64,000 bases of DNA from NCBI GenBank assembly GCA_003550325.1, contig QKWP01000031.1:175107-239106 (forward strand), given 5' to 3'. Positions 46,045-58,330 of the stretch are shown one piece after another. This DNA comes from Gigaspora rosea (Eukaryota; Glomeromycota; Glomeromycetes; Diversisporales; Gigasporaceae). A program made the translations under genes and the position numbers. How positions within the stretch are numbered: position 1 is the stretch's first letter; every line of letters starts with the position of its first letter. Under the pieces are notes generated by a model. It was not told where the DNA came from. It made no database searches and was given only the letters and a program-made list of their open reading frames with translations.

Positions 46045-49000
46045 CTTTACTCAATGCCCATTTGGTCGAACTTCCTTCAAAGCTTGATTTAAATTATGTG
46101 GATATTTTTTATATTGCCTCTTTGATCGTGCAAGCATAATAAAATGGTCTGGTTTCTCTTGATATTCAGTTTCATAAGTATATATTCTTTTTTATTTTCT
46201 TTTGGCCTTACTTGTGGTATTTAGTTGAGCATATAGACTGATTCTTTTTTATGTCTTGCAGCTGCAGCAACTTGTACTTTGATTTTTTTGTATTTACTTT
46301 GGTAAGCATTACTATTAACTCATTCCATATCCAATCACATGTTTCAAGGAAAGAAGTTATTACTGGATAAACATGTGTATCTTGCAAGGACCCAAGTCAT
46401 CTAGTACAGAGATCATACTGTTTTTTTTCAGCAAAAACCCTGAAATTTGAGAAACAAAAGTCCAATTTAAATGTTTATTTTTTTAAATAAAGCTCTCAGT
46501 GATGCGCATCTAACAAAATAAAGTTCATTCAATTCTAATCACAGGATCAGAAGTTATTTAAACAAATATATTTTGTCATTTTTAGCAAATTAGGCCAAAA
46601 TTGGCAAAATCCAGTTATGACCTATATGAGAGATGTCCGGGGTTCTATCTTGCATAGAGCGATGTTTCTTATAGATCTTTACAAACTTGAATACACTTCT
46701 ATCCAATGCAGTATCATCTTCTTTAAGCAGACTTTCTAGATCATTACTAAACTAATAGTAATTCATTTATAGCTAATTAATGAAGATACGTATCACTCTC
46801 ACTTTCATTACCATTATCCCTTAGATTGTAGTAGAACACAGGCAAATTTGTCTGCGTTTTTGCACTTTTTTAGCTCTGATTTACTTTTTTAAAATACTAA
46901 AATAATTAAATAAAACTTTGTACAATTATATTTGAAAATAAGAATTACTTTTTTGCAAAATTAGTTTTTATATTATAAGAAAATAAATTATAGTTACATA
47001 TAAGCTGAAAATAGATAATTTTAAGAAAAAATTTTTTTAAAAAATTTTATTACAATTTTTCTGTGATCTTATTTAGTTTTAGTTTTAGAACTATAGTTCT
47101 TAAGACAATATTGTAGTTTATATAAAGGATGACAACTTTCATTATTGCAACTTTAATGATTTACTTGTAAAAATTAAGACTTGTATTAGAAGTAAAGATT
47201 TTTTTTATAGACAGGAGCATATAAAATTTGAAAAAATCTAAAGAAAAATTTTAATAGTAAAAATGCCAATACAAGAACTTTAAACATTTATTATATTAAA
47301 GTTTTCTAATGATTTTAAAAAAATTTTATAACAAAGTTACTAAAACAAAACTTAAAGAATATTTTTTACTTAGAAAAGATATGGCTAAAATCAATATTTA
47401 AAATTTTATTAAAAATTTTAAAATACGCAAGCAAATTTGCCTGTGTTACAATCTAAGGGATAGTTTTTGATATTACTTTCACTTAAAAGCACTAAGGACA
47501 TAGATTTAGAAAGTGTACTTCTATTATTTAAGTTATTGTAATCATTTTTATGACTTTCATTACTAACCAAGTTATCATTTATTAAAGCCGCAGGTTCTAT
47601 TGTTATGTGTAAAAACTTTTGATCAAGTTGTATTTGATGAAGGTCTGCATAAAAATTGAGCACCTTATGTTTATCGCCTAATGCTAAATAAGTATAATAT
47701 TGTCAATTTCTCACTAATATCATAGATATTTGATTGAGGCCACATATATTATAATGTGTTGCTATTGATAATTGATATTTGCATAATGCACCCATCATAT
47801 TACATTCACAAATTCCAAGATGCATATTCACAAGGTACCATATGTTCTTATTTTTGCTACTTCTATGCTTAAAGATTAGAGTTGCCTGCCATAATTAATT
47901 ACAACCTTTACGACATATAGGTTGCAATATTACGACATATAGGTTGTAATATTACAACTTGTTAAAAACAATTACGGTAGGCAACTCTATTAAAGATCAT
48001 TGAGTCAAAACTTACCACCTTAATATCTTCTTTTAACCCAATATTCCAACCTAAAAGTCAAAAGCGAAGCGCAATAAAACTATCTAGCTTATTATGAGCT
48101 ACAGCTAATAATCAACAATTATAATAAAGATCCATTGTATTAATAATAAATGAAAGATCTGTACTATGTTAAATGCCTGGATCTGCTCGAAAACAATATT
48201 TTTTATAATTTGATTCCTCCTTTGCAAAATTATTTGTATTATTATTTCGGATAGGCAATTTTGGCAAAATGTAACAGCCCACTCTATATATCAGTTCTAT
48301 ACAGCTTCAAAATATTTCTGAAATTTTGGATATTTATGGTAGGCTCCACTAGTTATAAGTGCTATATATTCTTTTTCTAGCATGGTTTCAGTACTTGCAA
48401 CAACTATTTTTTTTAAATGCTTAATAAGAATAACACGATTAACCATGTGGATTTCATGCTTACTATTCCACAACCATCTCCATACTGCTTGCAAAAAATG
48501 AAAAACTCATAACAGTAATATTGGCTTATTGCAATCATCCGTCATAATGACTTGAGGTCCAACTATAGGCCACAGCTATTAAAAGCTTCCAGTGGTAATA
48601 TATTTTTTAATATGTTTAAAGCCCTAGTAAAAGTTTGAGCTGTTTCATCTGACATAAGTATTATGACAAGAGGCAAGCCACCAACTGGTGTACTTGTTGA
48701 AAGAATAGTCAATGAATTGTTAAAGGCATCAAAAGTAGCTGTTGTATCCATGTATACTAATTCGCCAGCTTGTTTTAAAGAATGACAGTATTTCATTAGG
48801 TTCATTAAAACAATAAGAATAATAATTGTCCAGAATCATTTTCTGTTGGTATACATACGATTGCATCTAGGTATTTCTCTTGTTACTATCATTAAACTTC
48901 AAAACTTCTTCAGCCAAACAATTAAACATTTCTTTTTCATTCTTTGCTCCAAATGATACATTGAGGTATTTTTGATATATCATACTTGTATAAACAGATT

Positions 49001-49570
49001 GCCCAATCTGCCAAAATTTCCTTATCATTTTCATATCTTAATTGTACTTCTTCTAAATATGTGTACTAAGCACTAGCGGGACTATAACCTATATGAAAAA
49101 GTTCAAAAAATAATTTTTTCGTCTTATTAGAAACCAAGTAAAAGCTTGTAATATGACTGGATATAAGAGGATAGTTATAATGAAATAATATGGATACTAT
49201 ATAAGATAAGTGATATGTTTATTTTGAGTTGTATTTTAAGTATTGCTGGGCAGTTGGTGTCTCGTATATGTGTACTAATAGCTTTATCCTTTTCTATAGT
49301 ATTAGCACTTAAATCTTTTTTTTCTCCTTGTTTTAGTTTCACCACATAATTGCAGATACTATGGAGTTATTTAGAAAGAAAAAGATGTACTCCTTTAATT
49401 GTTTGACTTGTGTTTCTTGCATGGACACCTTGTGAAGGTTAGTGAATTCATCAAGCTATTTTGTGGCACTATCAACTATACAAGCATTTACATGAAATTC
49501 TACTTCAAATGGTTCTGGATATGCTTCTAGAAAATTATGAGATTGAATTGCTTTAAACAATAATTATAGT
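46045..49570 (-). pseudogene. Mutator-like (MULE) transposase, decayed
   Basis: Fragments in successive frames follow the order of a MULE transposase. N-terminal part: EAYPEPFEVEFHVNACIVDS, EFTNLHKVSMQETQVKQLKE (about 49400-49540), then KLFFELFHIGYSPAS (about 49100). Catalytic domain: LVYMDTTATFDAFNNSLTIL and STPVGGLPLVIILMSDETAQ (48563-48760), IMTDD, VFHFLQAVWRWLWNSKHEIH (about 48430-48500), HKYPKFQKYFE. C-terminal part: NFYADLHQIQLDQKFLHI (about 47600), then less certain pieces down to KKYPHNLNQALKEVRPNGH near 46060. Frame changes and stops are frequent (for example the Cys before VFHF is a TGA), and a 113-bp MITE is inserted at 47877-47989. No terminal inverted repeats were found. It cannot encode active transposase. 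Confidence 0.75.
47869..47997. mobile_element. hAT-like MITE, 113 bp, exact 8-bp duplication
   Basis: TTAAAGAT flanks both sides (47869-47876 and 47990-47997). Ends TAGAGTTGCCTGCC and the inverse of GGTAGGCAACTCTA. The middle has two tandem ACGACATATAGGTTG units. It sits inside the MULE remnant. Confidence 0.85.
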
Positions 49571-49739
49571 TTTGAGGTAAAACATTTTGTAAAATGATAA
49601 GGTATGTTTGTGTAATATTAAGACTATGTAATATTTCAATATTAGAAATATTTGTTTTAGTGTGTTTAATATTAGGTTTAGACAATCAAAACAAAACTCT
49701 TCCCATCGATCACTTGTCCAAAATTTTAAGCAAACGAAA

Positions 49740-50715
49740 AACAAAATTTTTATTAGTAAAAGACGAAGCAGATATAATACTGGTTTTTATAAAGGTCAAC
49801 CTTTTTTTGTTTAACTCTCGGGAGACTCCTTTATATATTCGGCAAGCAAGCCAGAAGCGTCAGTTGTGCAAGATAACTGCAGTAGGTGCCCTTGGTACAA
49901 GAAATTCTGGTAGAGATACAAACATTTTTTTCTTCATAGACGAAGATATTATATTTTGGCTAGGCGGTGAACTAAAAAATGAGTTTTTCAACACACTCTC
50001 TAAAAGTTTTGGCTACAAAAACATATTTTACCATACACCTGCTATCATATTCTCGCTCGAAGTCTTTTTTTTCTGGAATTTTAGATGAAAAGTGGGAAAT
50101 TCGGCGTACCTCCTCCAAAAGATCAGCATTGTTGTTCCTATCCTAATCGGGAAGAAGGCATGCAGGTGAATAAACAGGAACGGATGCGCAATAAGACGTG
50201 GTGCAATGGAGTAGGCTGATCTTCAGAAAATAAATTCTAGAACATTCCTTTAGTTTTCTTTTATGTACATATAATACTTTGGCGAGGCATTTCCTTGTAC
50301 AGTATTATATAATTTTTATCGATTATTAATGCCTTCATAGTTTATTTTTTCTTTGCTTTTTCTTTGGTTTTTCTTTTTTGTTTTATTTTTCTTGGATGTA
50401 TAATTTTGGTTTTTGGTTAATTTTGTCAGGTATTTAGTTTTGTCCTCCTATTTTAATCTTCCATTTGTTTTTATTCTTCTTTATGAGAAGCTCAGAGAAG
50501 GAGTTTTTGAAGGAGTAGGTTATGAAGCATAGTTGGTTTGTAACTATAGCTAACGAATTTTTTTTGGCTTATACGTAAGCTGATACGGCTGGTTGCATCT
50601 GGGCGCAAAATTTATTTTGTAGCCGGATGAGGTTGAAGTCTGGGGATTGTAAATGTATTAAAAAGGAATTTTTAGTAATAATAAATCTATTAGATTTCGG
50701 CAAGACTGCCAAAGT
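49740..50715 (+). mobile_element. Dispersed retroelement-like fragment, copy 2
   Basis: The second copy of the repeat at 6640-7645, same orientation. It shares KTKFLLVKDEAD/ILLVTDEA-like, IRQASQKRQLCKIT and VGALGTRNSG segments, the GATCAGCATTGTTGTTCCTA block and the T-rich stretch, then differs, and ends in TTTCGGCAAGACTGCCAAAG followed by TCCTAAAAAAAAAA. Here the first part stays open for 164 codons, but the product is not one I can name. Probably a 5'-truncated LINE end. Confidence 0.5.
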
Positions 50716-52335
50716 CCTAAAAAAAAAATATTAGGTTTAGATTCATTGTTTCAAGAAAATTGTGTAAAGAAAAACTGCTTAAAATGTAAGTTCTGTTTTG
50801 ATTGACAGTAAGCATGAGAGTGTTTGACAAAAGAATGTTGCTTCCTTTAAATAATACTAAATTATAATGTAATTACTGCATCATAAATTGAATTTTGAAA
50901 CATTTTATTAATATCAATCTTTTCTTTATTGGACTTTTAAACTTAGATTTTATCATTATATTTTGATAATCAGAATAATTAATATGAAATTTAACCTTTT
51001 TTAATTTTTTATTATTATCAACATTTATTAAGATAAATATTTTTTTTACAAAGATTCTATATGTGTTTTTAATACTAACTTGTCTATATATTATTATTTA
51101 GTACCAATATTCATCTAGATCTATTAGCTTTAATTATGTCAACGCACTGTATAACGATATCAAATTTATTGCAGAATACCACAAGATCACAACTTTCTTG
51201 CTATAAACTTCAGAGTAAATATTTATTTTAAAAAGGTCAGAGCAATTTTAATTATGTAGCTATAAAATTCAATATATATTATATTGTTTCTAACTCTAAT
51301 TTAAATGCTGTCTACTTCATAACTTTTATTACTTTTTTATATTAAAACGCTTTTCTTATGTCTATAATTCAGATAAAAATCTATAAACAAAAGAATAGTT
51401 GTGTTGTAATATGGTTAACATGGCTATAGATGGCAATTCTTGAATATGTGCAGGTTGGTGACACATTACTCAGCCACAATGATCTCTTTTCAGTATGTAC
51501 ATATATAAAATTTATTTTTAATTAAAAATTTCCACCATGTGATTTTTTAACTGTCCTGTACTTTGAAATTTTCTATTTTTTCTAATGTGAATTGAAAATA
51601 TATAACAGAAATATAGAATACAGTTGATTCTCTCTATACAGAATTATTAATTTTTAAAATTTTAGTTTGTTTATTATAAAAAGGCTCATTATAAAGAGGT
51701 TAATCATACTTAAATATATAAGTAAGAGTACATTATATTAATTTTGGAAATACATATCATATGATTAATAACAAAGTTTATAAAAAATTTAGGTTTAAAA
51801 GTAAAACCCTTTAAGAATAGAATGCAACTATTATTCTTTTTTAATATGTTTCAGTGTAGATTATAAGAAAAGTTTTTTTTTATTTAAAGAATTTTTTTTA
51901 TAAACTATATAGTTTGTGTTTATTTGAAATTTATTATCATACTTTTAAGGTCAATATTTTTTATACTGTATTATTAGAACTTTGATGAGTTGTGGTTAGT
52001 AAAATTATAAGTTATAGATATTATAAAAATAAAAAAATATGATTATCTTTTGATAAAATTAGAAACTTAAAATTATGAAAAAGAAAAAAATAAAGGAAGT
52101 TAAAGAATAGCAATATTTGATTTGAGTAGAATAATATTAAAAAATGGTATTTTTATTCTATTAAAACTTATAATTATATTGTTATTAGGCTTTAAAAAAA
52201 TCTTTCTGTATATTTTATACAATTAATTTGTTATTATTTTAAAATACAGAAATAGTAATTTTATATGCATCATATGCATAAATATGCATAAGTTTGTTGA
52301 ATTTCACGCGATTTTCATCACATGATCATAAACTA
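50716..52335. other. Gene-free AT-rich DNA
   Basis: No protein-like frame or repeat boundary recognised. 52260-52335 belongs to the dispersed block shared with 45575-45670. Confidence 0.5.
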
Positions 52336-53284
52336 AGCACAGATAGGCCTCTGTATGGGCTGGGTTGGGCTGGGCAGTACAGTCAAACCCCGCAATAGTC
52401 ACATGCCAAAATCAGACTTTCTATGTGTCTATTGCGAGATTGTGACTAAAGCGAGCTAAAATTTATATACATAGTCTATATAATTAAATAGTAAAATTAA
52501 GGTGACTATAGCAAGTTTGTAACTAATGCGAATGTGACTATTGTGGGGTTATACTGTAGTAATACTTTAACCCTACCTGTTTATTAACGGGCTTAATTTC
52601 CAAGCCCTTACTCTTATACTAGGGCTCCAAAATTGATACCCTAACTGGTCCTTAAAGCCCGTGGGTACCTATGAGTACCCATGGGCTTAGTAAAAAAAAA
52701 GATAAAAAATTATTAAGCCCACTTGATGCATAATCTGCTGTATACCATAAATACATATAGTTTAAAATGTAAAAAAACTTAAACAACCCCATTTTTTACA
52801 ATATTTTATTTGACATTTCCACTTTATTTGCTGTTTTTATTTTATTTGATGTTTCTACTTTATTCGACAATAGTTTTTATGAATTTTTGAAGTTATAAAA
52901 AAAAACTATTACACTATTTTTTCGCATTTATTACAATCAACAACATTTAATAACAAATTAAATATATACATAGAAATAAAATTAAAGAAAAATTAAAGAG
53001 CCATTCTATTCATATGGTGTATATAGAATTATTATAAAAAAAGAATATCAATCAAATATAAGTTTTAATTGGTGGATAGTCATGTGCATGTATAGTGGGC
53101 TACCCTATAGGTATATGGGCTGGGTAATACTGGTACCAAAGCCAATCCATATAATAAAGTGCCTATGATTTTTAGCCCTACCCTGCCCTAAGGCTTGTAA
53201 TTTGATGCCCAAGCCTGGCCCTAGTAGTACTACTCTTAGGGTACCCGTGGGTAGCCCTGGCCCATGTGGAGGCCTAGGCACAGA
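52336..53284. mobile_element. hAT-like element, 933 bp, with verified empty site
   Basis: The element 52344-53276 has ends TAGGCCTCTGTATGGGC and the inverse of GCCCATGTGGAGGCCTA. Flanking octamers AGCACAGA and GGCACAGA differ at one base. The subterminal regions are rich in GGGCTGGG, CCCGTGGGTACC and ACCCATGGGC words. A CAATAGTCACAT MITE (52380-52556) is nested 36 bp from the left end. The pre-insertion sequence survives at 45575-45670. No transposase. Confidence 0.85.
52380..52556. mobile_element. CAATAGTCACAT MITE, complete copy
   Basis: Begins CAGTCAAACCCCGCAATAGT, ends with the inverse of CAGTATAACCCCACAATAGT; TA on both sides (52378-52379, 52557-52558). At 177 bp it is the best-preserved of three copies. 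The termini resemble those at 8176-9283 (CAGTCAAACC), so the same kind of pogo/Tigger-like transposase could have moved both. Confidence 0.8.
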
Positions 53285-53897
53285 TTCTATTTTCGCTAAT
53301 TTTAGACCCTCACAAGTGGAAAGTAATTAAATTTTGAATGATTTTATCCAAATTACAAAATATTTTTTTTAATAATTTATTAAGCTTAAATGAAAAATTT
53401 ATTAAAGCATTTATTTATACTTGTTTTCATAAATTGCAAGACACCTAACAAAAAATTAGCCCAAATTTTTTTCAACCAATACGATTATATCAGTGATTTC
53501 GGCATAATATATTCAATAATATAAAATGATAAATTGATATTTATAGCATGACAGAAATTCTATTTTATGCACTAAGGTTACACAAGATTTTGCATATCAA
53601 AATCATAGTGACGGGAGGTATGTCATATGACCGCACATAAAAAAATCGGATGTTCTTTACAAAACTTTGCCAGATCGTTTGTTAGGTACATTGCAAGAGA
53701 ATTGTGGTGACCCATCATTGAGATCATCAGATTCACGAGACTTTTACTATAGAGATAGTTTTTATATCGGGTGATAATATATAATATATAAATGAATTTA
53801 ATTTTTTTTTTTGTTTCAGCAACGATTCAGAAAGAGGTTAGTGGTTTTAACAGTGTAATGCAGAGCTGTATTTATTGCTCCTTCTAATGGTACATAT

Positions 53898-56637
53898 TTA
53901 CCAATGCTCTAAGTTATATATCTCTGCTGCTAGTTTAGACGAAGTGTCTAGTGCCTCCTCTATTTCCTCCGAAACTTCATCTACACCCTCCTCTATATCA
54001 TTTTCATCGTTATCAAGATCCTCTTTGGTAAGTTTATTTTCTCCTTTCTCAATTCGTTTTAGAAACAAATTAACATTTTCAAAAATCTCTCTCTTATAAT
54101 ATTCTTCGCAGTATTAACACTTTTTATTATAACAAGCTACATAGTAGCCGTGACCGCAAACGTATACCATACTGTTATCATCGCTTAATGGAAGACCACA
54201 ACAATCACATAGTTCGGGATATGGTGGATGAGATGTACTGTATGCCGTTGGTAGATATTGTAGATCTACTTCTTCGTTTAGAGTAGCTAGTTGGTATATT
54301 TCTGGTAGCTTTTTTTTAGAAGCTTTGGCGGAGGCTTTGGTAGGGGTTTTTTTGGTGGAGGTTTTTTTGGTGGAGGTTTTGTTAGTAGAATTTTTGGTGG
54401 CCGCTTTTTTTTGTAGGTTTATTTTCTTGGCATTCTCTGTAGTTTTTTTGTTGAGAATTGGAATGCTTTTCCCACGATTATAAAATACGGTTTGAAAATA
54501 TTGTAAAAGAAAAAGAGCCATTTTTTCATATAAGAAATCAAGAGTTGTAGCATATATGGATATCGTTTTGTTTTAGCATATGTGCCTTTAAACACAGGAT
54601 CATGATCCATTATAATATATGCTTGCTTTATAATATTATCTGCTGTTGTATTTTTCGATGTATTGGCACAAATTCGACTGTGGGTATTTTCTACATAATA
54701 TTCGTTAAAACTAGTCAAATGATTTTTTATAGCATTTAAAAAAGGATGATTGTTATCATTCCAATAGAATAAATCAGACAAAAACATAAGGAGGGCCTTA
54801 TTATAGTTCTTCCGTTTCCATCGCAGAGCGAAGGTCCAAATACGAAAGACATTCTCTACATATTTGTTGAACAAACCCGATTGAAATAGAGTAGCATAGA
54901 TTTCGAGTGTCGATGGAATTATATTATCAAGTAATTCGATCATTGTTCGATACTCAATATCTTTGCATGCTTTCTGAATTTTTTTATAATTTTGTCCTTT
55001 ATTTTTAGCCAACCATTTTGCGAGAGTTCCAATAGAAGGTTTATCCTCCACGGTCGAGGTTTCTTTGCCAATTTTTTTTTTTCCAAATACATAATGGAAC
55101 ATTTTTTCAAAAAAAGAATGTAAATTAGTATAACATGTTCCCTACTATTTAATGACAAATGAAGCGGGCCCAGCATGGGCAAAAATGATTCAATTTGTTG
55201 TGGAATAACGAAATTTGTATTGGGTGATTTTTGTAGATGTAGTAATTTTCTAATAAAGAGCTGGCTGGGCCAGTCAGCCACAACAGGTGCAACTTGTCCA
55301 TCTAAATGCCATATTTTATTATTTATTAATAGGATAATATTTAATGCATTAAGATAATCTTCTACCGAATGCAAATGTTGTTCCCTAAAACCTATGAGTT
55401 GAAGTCCTCTTATTGATCTCTCCTCCTTACGTTCTACTATGTTATCGGCATAGCTATGAATTGTTAATATTTCAATTGGATCAAATGTATTAATTATTAA
55501 ACCTTGCGAAATTTTATATGATTGACGGTCTGTATATGAAATATCGAAAGCTCCGGCATATACATTTAGTAAATACCAGCAAATCTTTGAGGCTTCGACG
55601 TTTTCTGGATTATGAACAGACACTCCGTTAGATGTAAGTTGTACAGAATAAGATTCGATAACTGGTTTTGCTATGCAAGTAGCAAAATGATTTGCAGTCA
55701 AAGTTGATACAGTATCAGGTCTACGATTTTCGTGGATTGCATGATAATTGTCAATATTGTAAACGTGAAATAAATTTTTCTATTTATATAATATATAATT
55801 TAAATTTTATTAATAATAAATGTATATAGTAAATATATTATATATTAATTTACATTTACATTTTCAATAAAATGGTTTTCAATTTTAGATACATGTTCTT
55901 TTTGAATTTGTTTTCGATATTCCTCCACAGTTTTAGCGCACACCGAATATCCAAGAGTTGACATCCTGTTAATTGCCTCCCATGTCGCCCCCGATGCCAT
56001 TAAATATAACCCAACTTCTAGTTTGTGTTGATTTACAAATTTGTTGTGCAAACCTGCTAACATATAGCATAAGCCAACAATTGACTTTTTCGATTTGTTT
56101 ATATTATAAGCTGAGCGTTCTTTTGGAATAATTGCATTCATAATATAATTAAAAAACCCCTTCAGTTGTGGATTAGTAGCTTCGATCATACGTTCAAATT
56201 TCGCTGGATCTAGTTCCAAACTAGCACCATCTCTACGTTGTATGTGATATAATGCTTTGGTTAAGATATCTATATACAAAGCAAATGTTGGTTCCTTTAT
56301 TCAAATTAAAAAAAAATTAAACCTTGTAAAAAAAATAAAATAAAATAAAATATAACTAAATATCATACCTGTATTATTATTTGATACAGATTTAATTGTT
56401 TCTGAATTTTTTTCCCGATTACATATTTTTTTTATGCCTTCGTTGGTTTTTATCGGCTTCTACAACTTTACAATAATGTGGGTAGCAAAGTTGTTTTCCG
56501 ACTTCCAGGTAAGGGTATACTTCCAGCATTCGTTTTTTGTAACATTTTTCATATGCAAGCTCCGTAAGTTTACGAAACTTAACATTAGTATAGGTACAGT
56601 TAATAATTGAGCAAGGGCCAAGATTTATTGTTGTCAT
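53898..56637 (-). pseudogene. Uncharacterised multi-exon gene, probably of a mobile family; frame broken
   Basis: Unnamed family. Model: exon 1 56369-56637 (ATG 56635-56637, MTTINLGPCSIINCTY, then YLEVGKQLCYPHYCKVVE, a putative zinc-binding region), exon 2 55860-56294, exon 3 53898-55779. The second intron (55780-55859) is phase 0; the exon 1-2 junction is not cleanly in phase. Order of segments: ALYHIQRRDGASLELDP, SGATWEAINRMSTLGYSV, NIDNYHAIHENRRPDT, HLDGQVAPVVADWPSQLF, FLPMLGPLHLSLNSREHV, KALLMFLSDLFYW, a Lys/Thr-rich linker, then a RING-like cluster (CDCCGLPL, CGHGYYVACYNKKC, YCEEYYK) and an acidic tail. Five A/T runs carry a base too many or too few (56426-56433, 55102-55107, 55072-55082, 54979-54985, 54521-54526), and TAA lies between the last two cysteine pairs. 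The DGQ...ADWP...GPLH region faintly recalls fungal DUF6589-type proteins; a transposase role is a guess. Confidence 0.65.
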
Positions 56638-57390
56638 TTTACGTGACGTCAGAATTTTTTTTTTTTTTTGAGGCAAAATTTTTTTTATAAAGTACAATAG
56701 GTGATAGGGCAACCACTGGTACTTTCGTTTAGCCAATCATCGTTATAACCCGCAATAAAATATTAACCAATCACATTTATGATCTGCATGATCTGTATGA
56801 TCTGCCACGGCCAATCAAATAAAACTTCTGTCATGCTGATATTTATACTTAATTTAAGATCAAAACCGAATATAAATATGTACAATACTACTATTAATAC
56901 CTTTTGCATGACTACATAAACTTATCTTCATATCTCTTGCTGAATACAAAATGTTTTATTATTTCAAAGCAATTTACTGTCTAATAACTGAAAAAAATTT
57001 AGAAGGCTTATCAATTCGAAAAATTTCTAAATCTTAGATAATAGTAACCATTCTATAAGTTGGATTCTCAGGCACTTTCACAGATATAGATATATGAAAA
57101 AATCGTAATATATTTTTGATAAGAATATATTTACACCACTATATATTTTTAAATAATATTATACGATCTGTTGAAATTTTCACCTCTAATTTTAAACTAT
57201 AACTTGGCATAATAGTGTGGCAGCTGCACTGCCAAATTTTAACCAACTAATATTATTAGATTTGTAGATGGTATATTGTTTATAGTCAGTTTAAATTTAT
57301 TAAATTAACTAAACTGATGTTTTAAAAACAGATTAGTGTTATATCCAAATTGACTATTTTTAGTATAAAACATATGTATAATGGGCTTGT
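56638..57390. other. Gene-free AT-rich DNA upstream of the uncharacterised gene
   Basis: No gene or clear element. 56760-56830 repeats ATGATCTGCATGATCTG words. No inverted termini matching the region downstream of 53898 were found. Confidence 0.45.
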
Positions 57391-57394
57391 TTTA

Positions 57395-57880
57395 AGCTAA
57401 CCTCACATTTAATATTCGCCTCACTTCATTCAGCAGTTTAAGATAGCCTTACATTTAATGTTTTGGCCTTGCTTCACTTAGCAGTTTAAGCTAGCATTAT
57501 ATTTAATGTTTTGGCATCACTTCGCTTGGCAGTTTTAAGCTAGCCTTATATTTAATGTTTTGGCCTCGCTTCGCTCAGCAGTTTTAAGCTAACCTTACAT
57601 TTTTATGTTTTGGCCTCGCTTCGCTTAGCAGTTTTAAACTAACCTTACATTTTTATGTTTTGGCCTCGCTTCACTTAGCAGTTTTAAGCTAACCTTACAT
57701 TTTTATGTTCTGGACTCGCTTCGCTTAGCAGTTTTAAGCTTACCTTATATTTTTATGTTTTGGTCTTGCTTCGCTCGGCAGTTTTAAGCTAACCTTATAT
57801 TTTTATGTTTTGGCCTCGCTTCGATCAGCAGTTTTAAGCTAACCTTACATTTTTGGTCTCGTTTCATTCAGCAGATTTAA
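57395..57880 (+). repeat. 50-bp minisatellite, about 9 units
   Basis: The unit AAGCTAACCTTACATTTTTA then TGTTTTGGCCTCGCTTCGCT then TAGCAGTTTT repeats in register about nine times with few changes; the first and last units are more diverged. The unit carries the only GC-rich words in this stretch. It does not stay open in any frame, so it is non-coding. Confidence 0.85.
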
Positions 57881-58079
57881 ACATTATATAATATTAGTTT
57901 TTTTTGTAATGTCTCTGACACTGGAATTTTTTATTGTCAAGATTTTCAACAAGAGTTAGGAAACAAATCTTTTTTGAAATTATTTGCTATTTCGGTGACC
58001 ACTGTATGTAGTTTAAAGTTGCAATAGAATTTATAATTTTTACTGAGATATATAAAAAAATTCTGTATATTTTAAATTA

Positions 58080-58330
58080 TTTTTTTAATTTTAATTATTT
58101 TTTATTTTATATTTGCCATATAAACATGAGATAACACATTGAATTATTTAGAATTTCAGCCTGAATTAAGCTTAATTTGGCTTGAAATTTGAAATACACC
58201 CCTTCGCGATTATATGGCATTTTGTATTTTTTTTTAATTTTTACTTTTTTTATACGTTCATGTTCATTTTACCGGGGACATCAAAGGGATGTTAGTCGAA
58301 AAATTAACTGCGAACAGCCTTAGTGAAATA
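58080..58330 (+). mobile_element. Right-end fragment of the AGGCCGTTTGAAGTT MITE family
   Basis: Similar to 31130-31265: ATAACACATTGAATTATTTA, TTTCAGCCTGAATTAAGCTT, TTTTTACTTTTTTTATACGT, then AAAAATTAACTGCGAACAGC CTTA at the end. The left end is absent. Confidence 0.55.

Noticed and set aside
53875..54099. Plus-strand frame rich in Ser (SSASSISSETSSTPSS)
   Set aside because: Antisense of the acidic tail of the 54-56 kb gene, which has coherent protein character on the minus strand.
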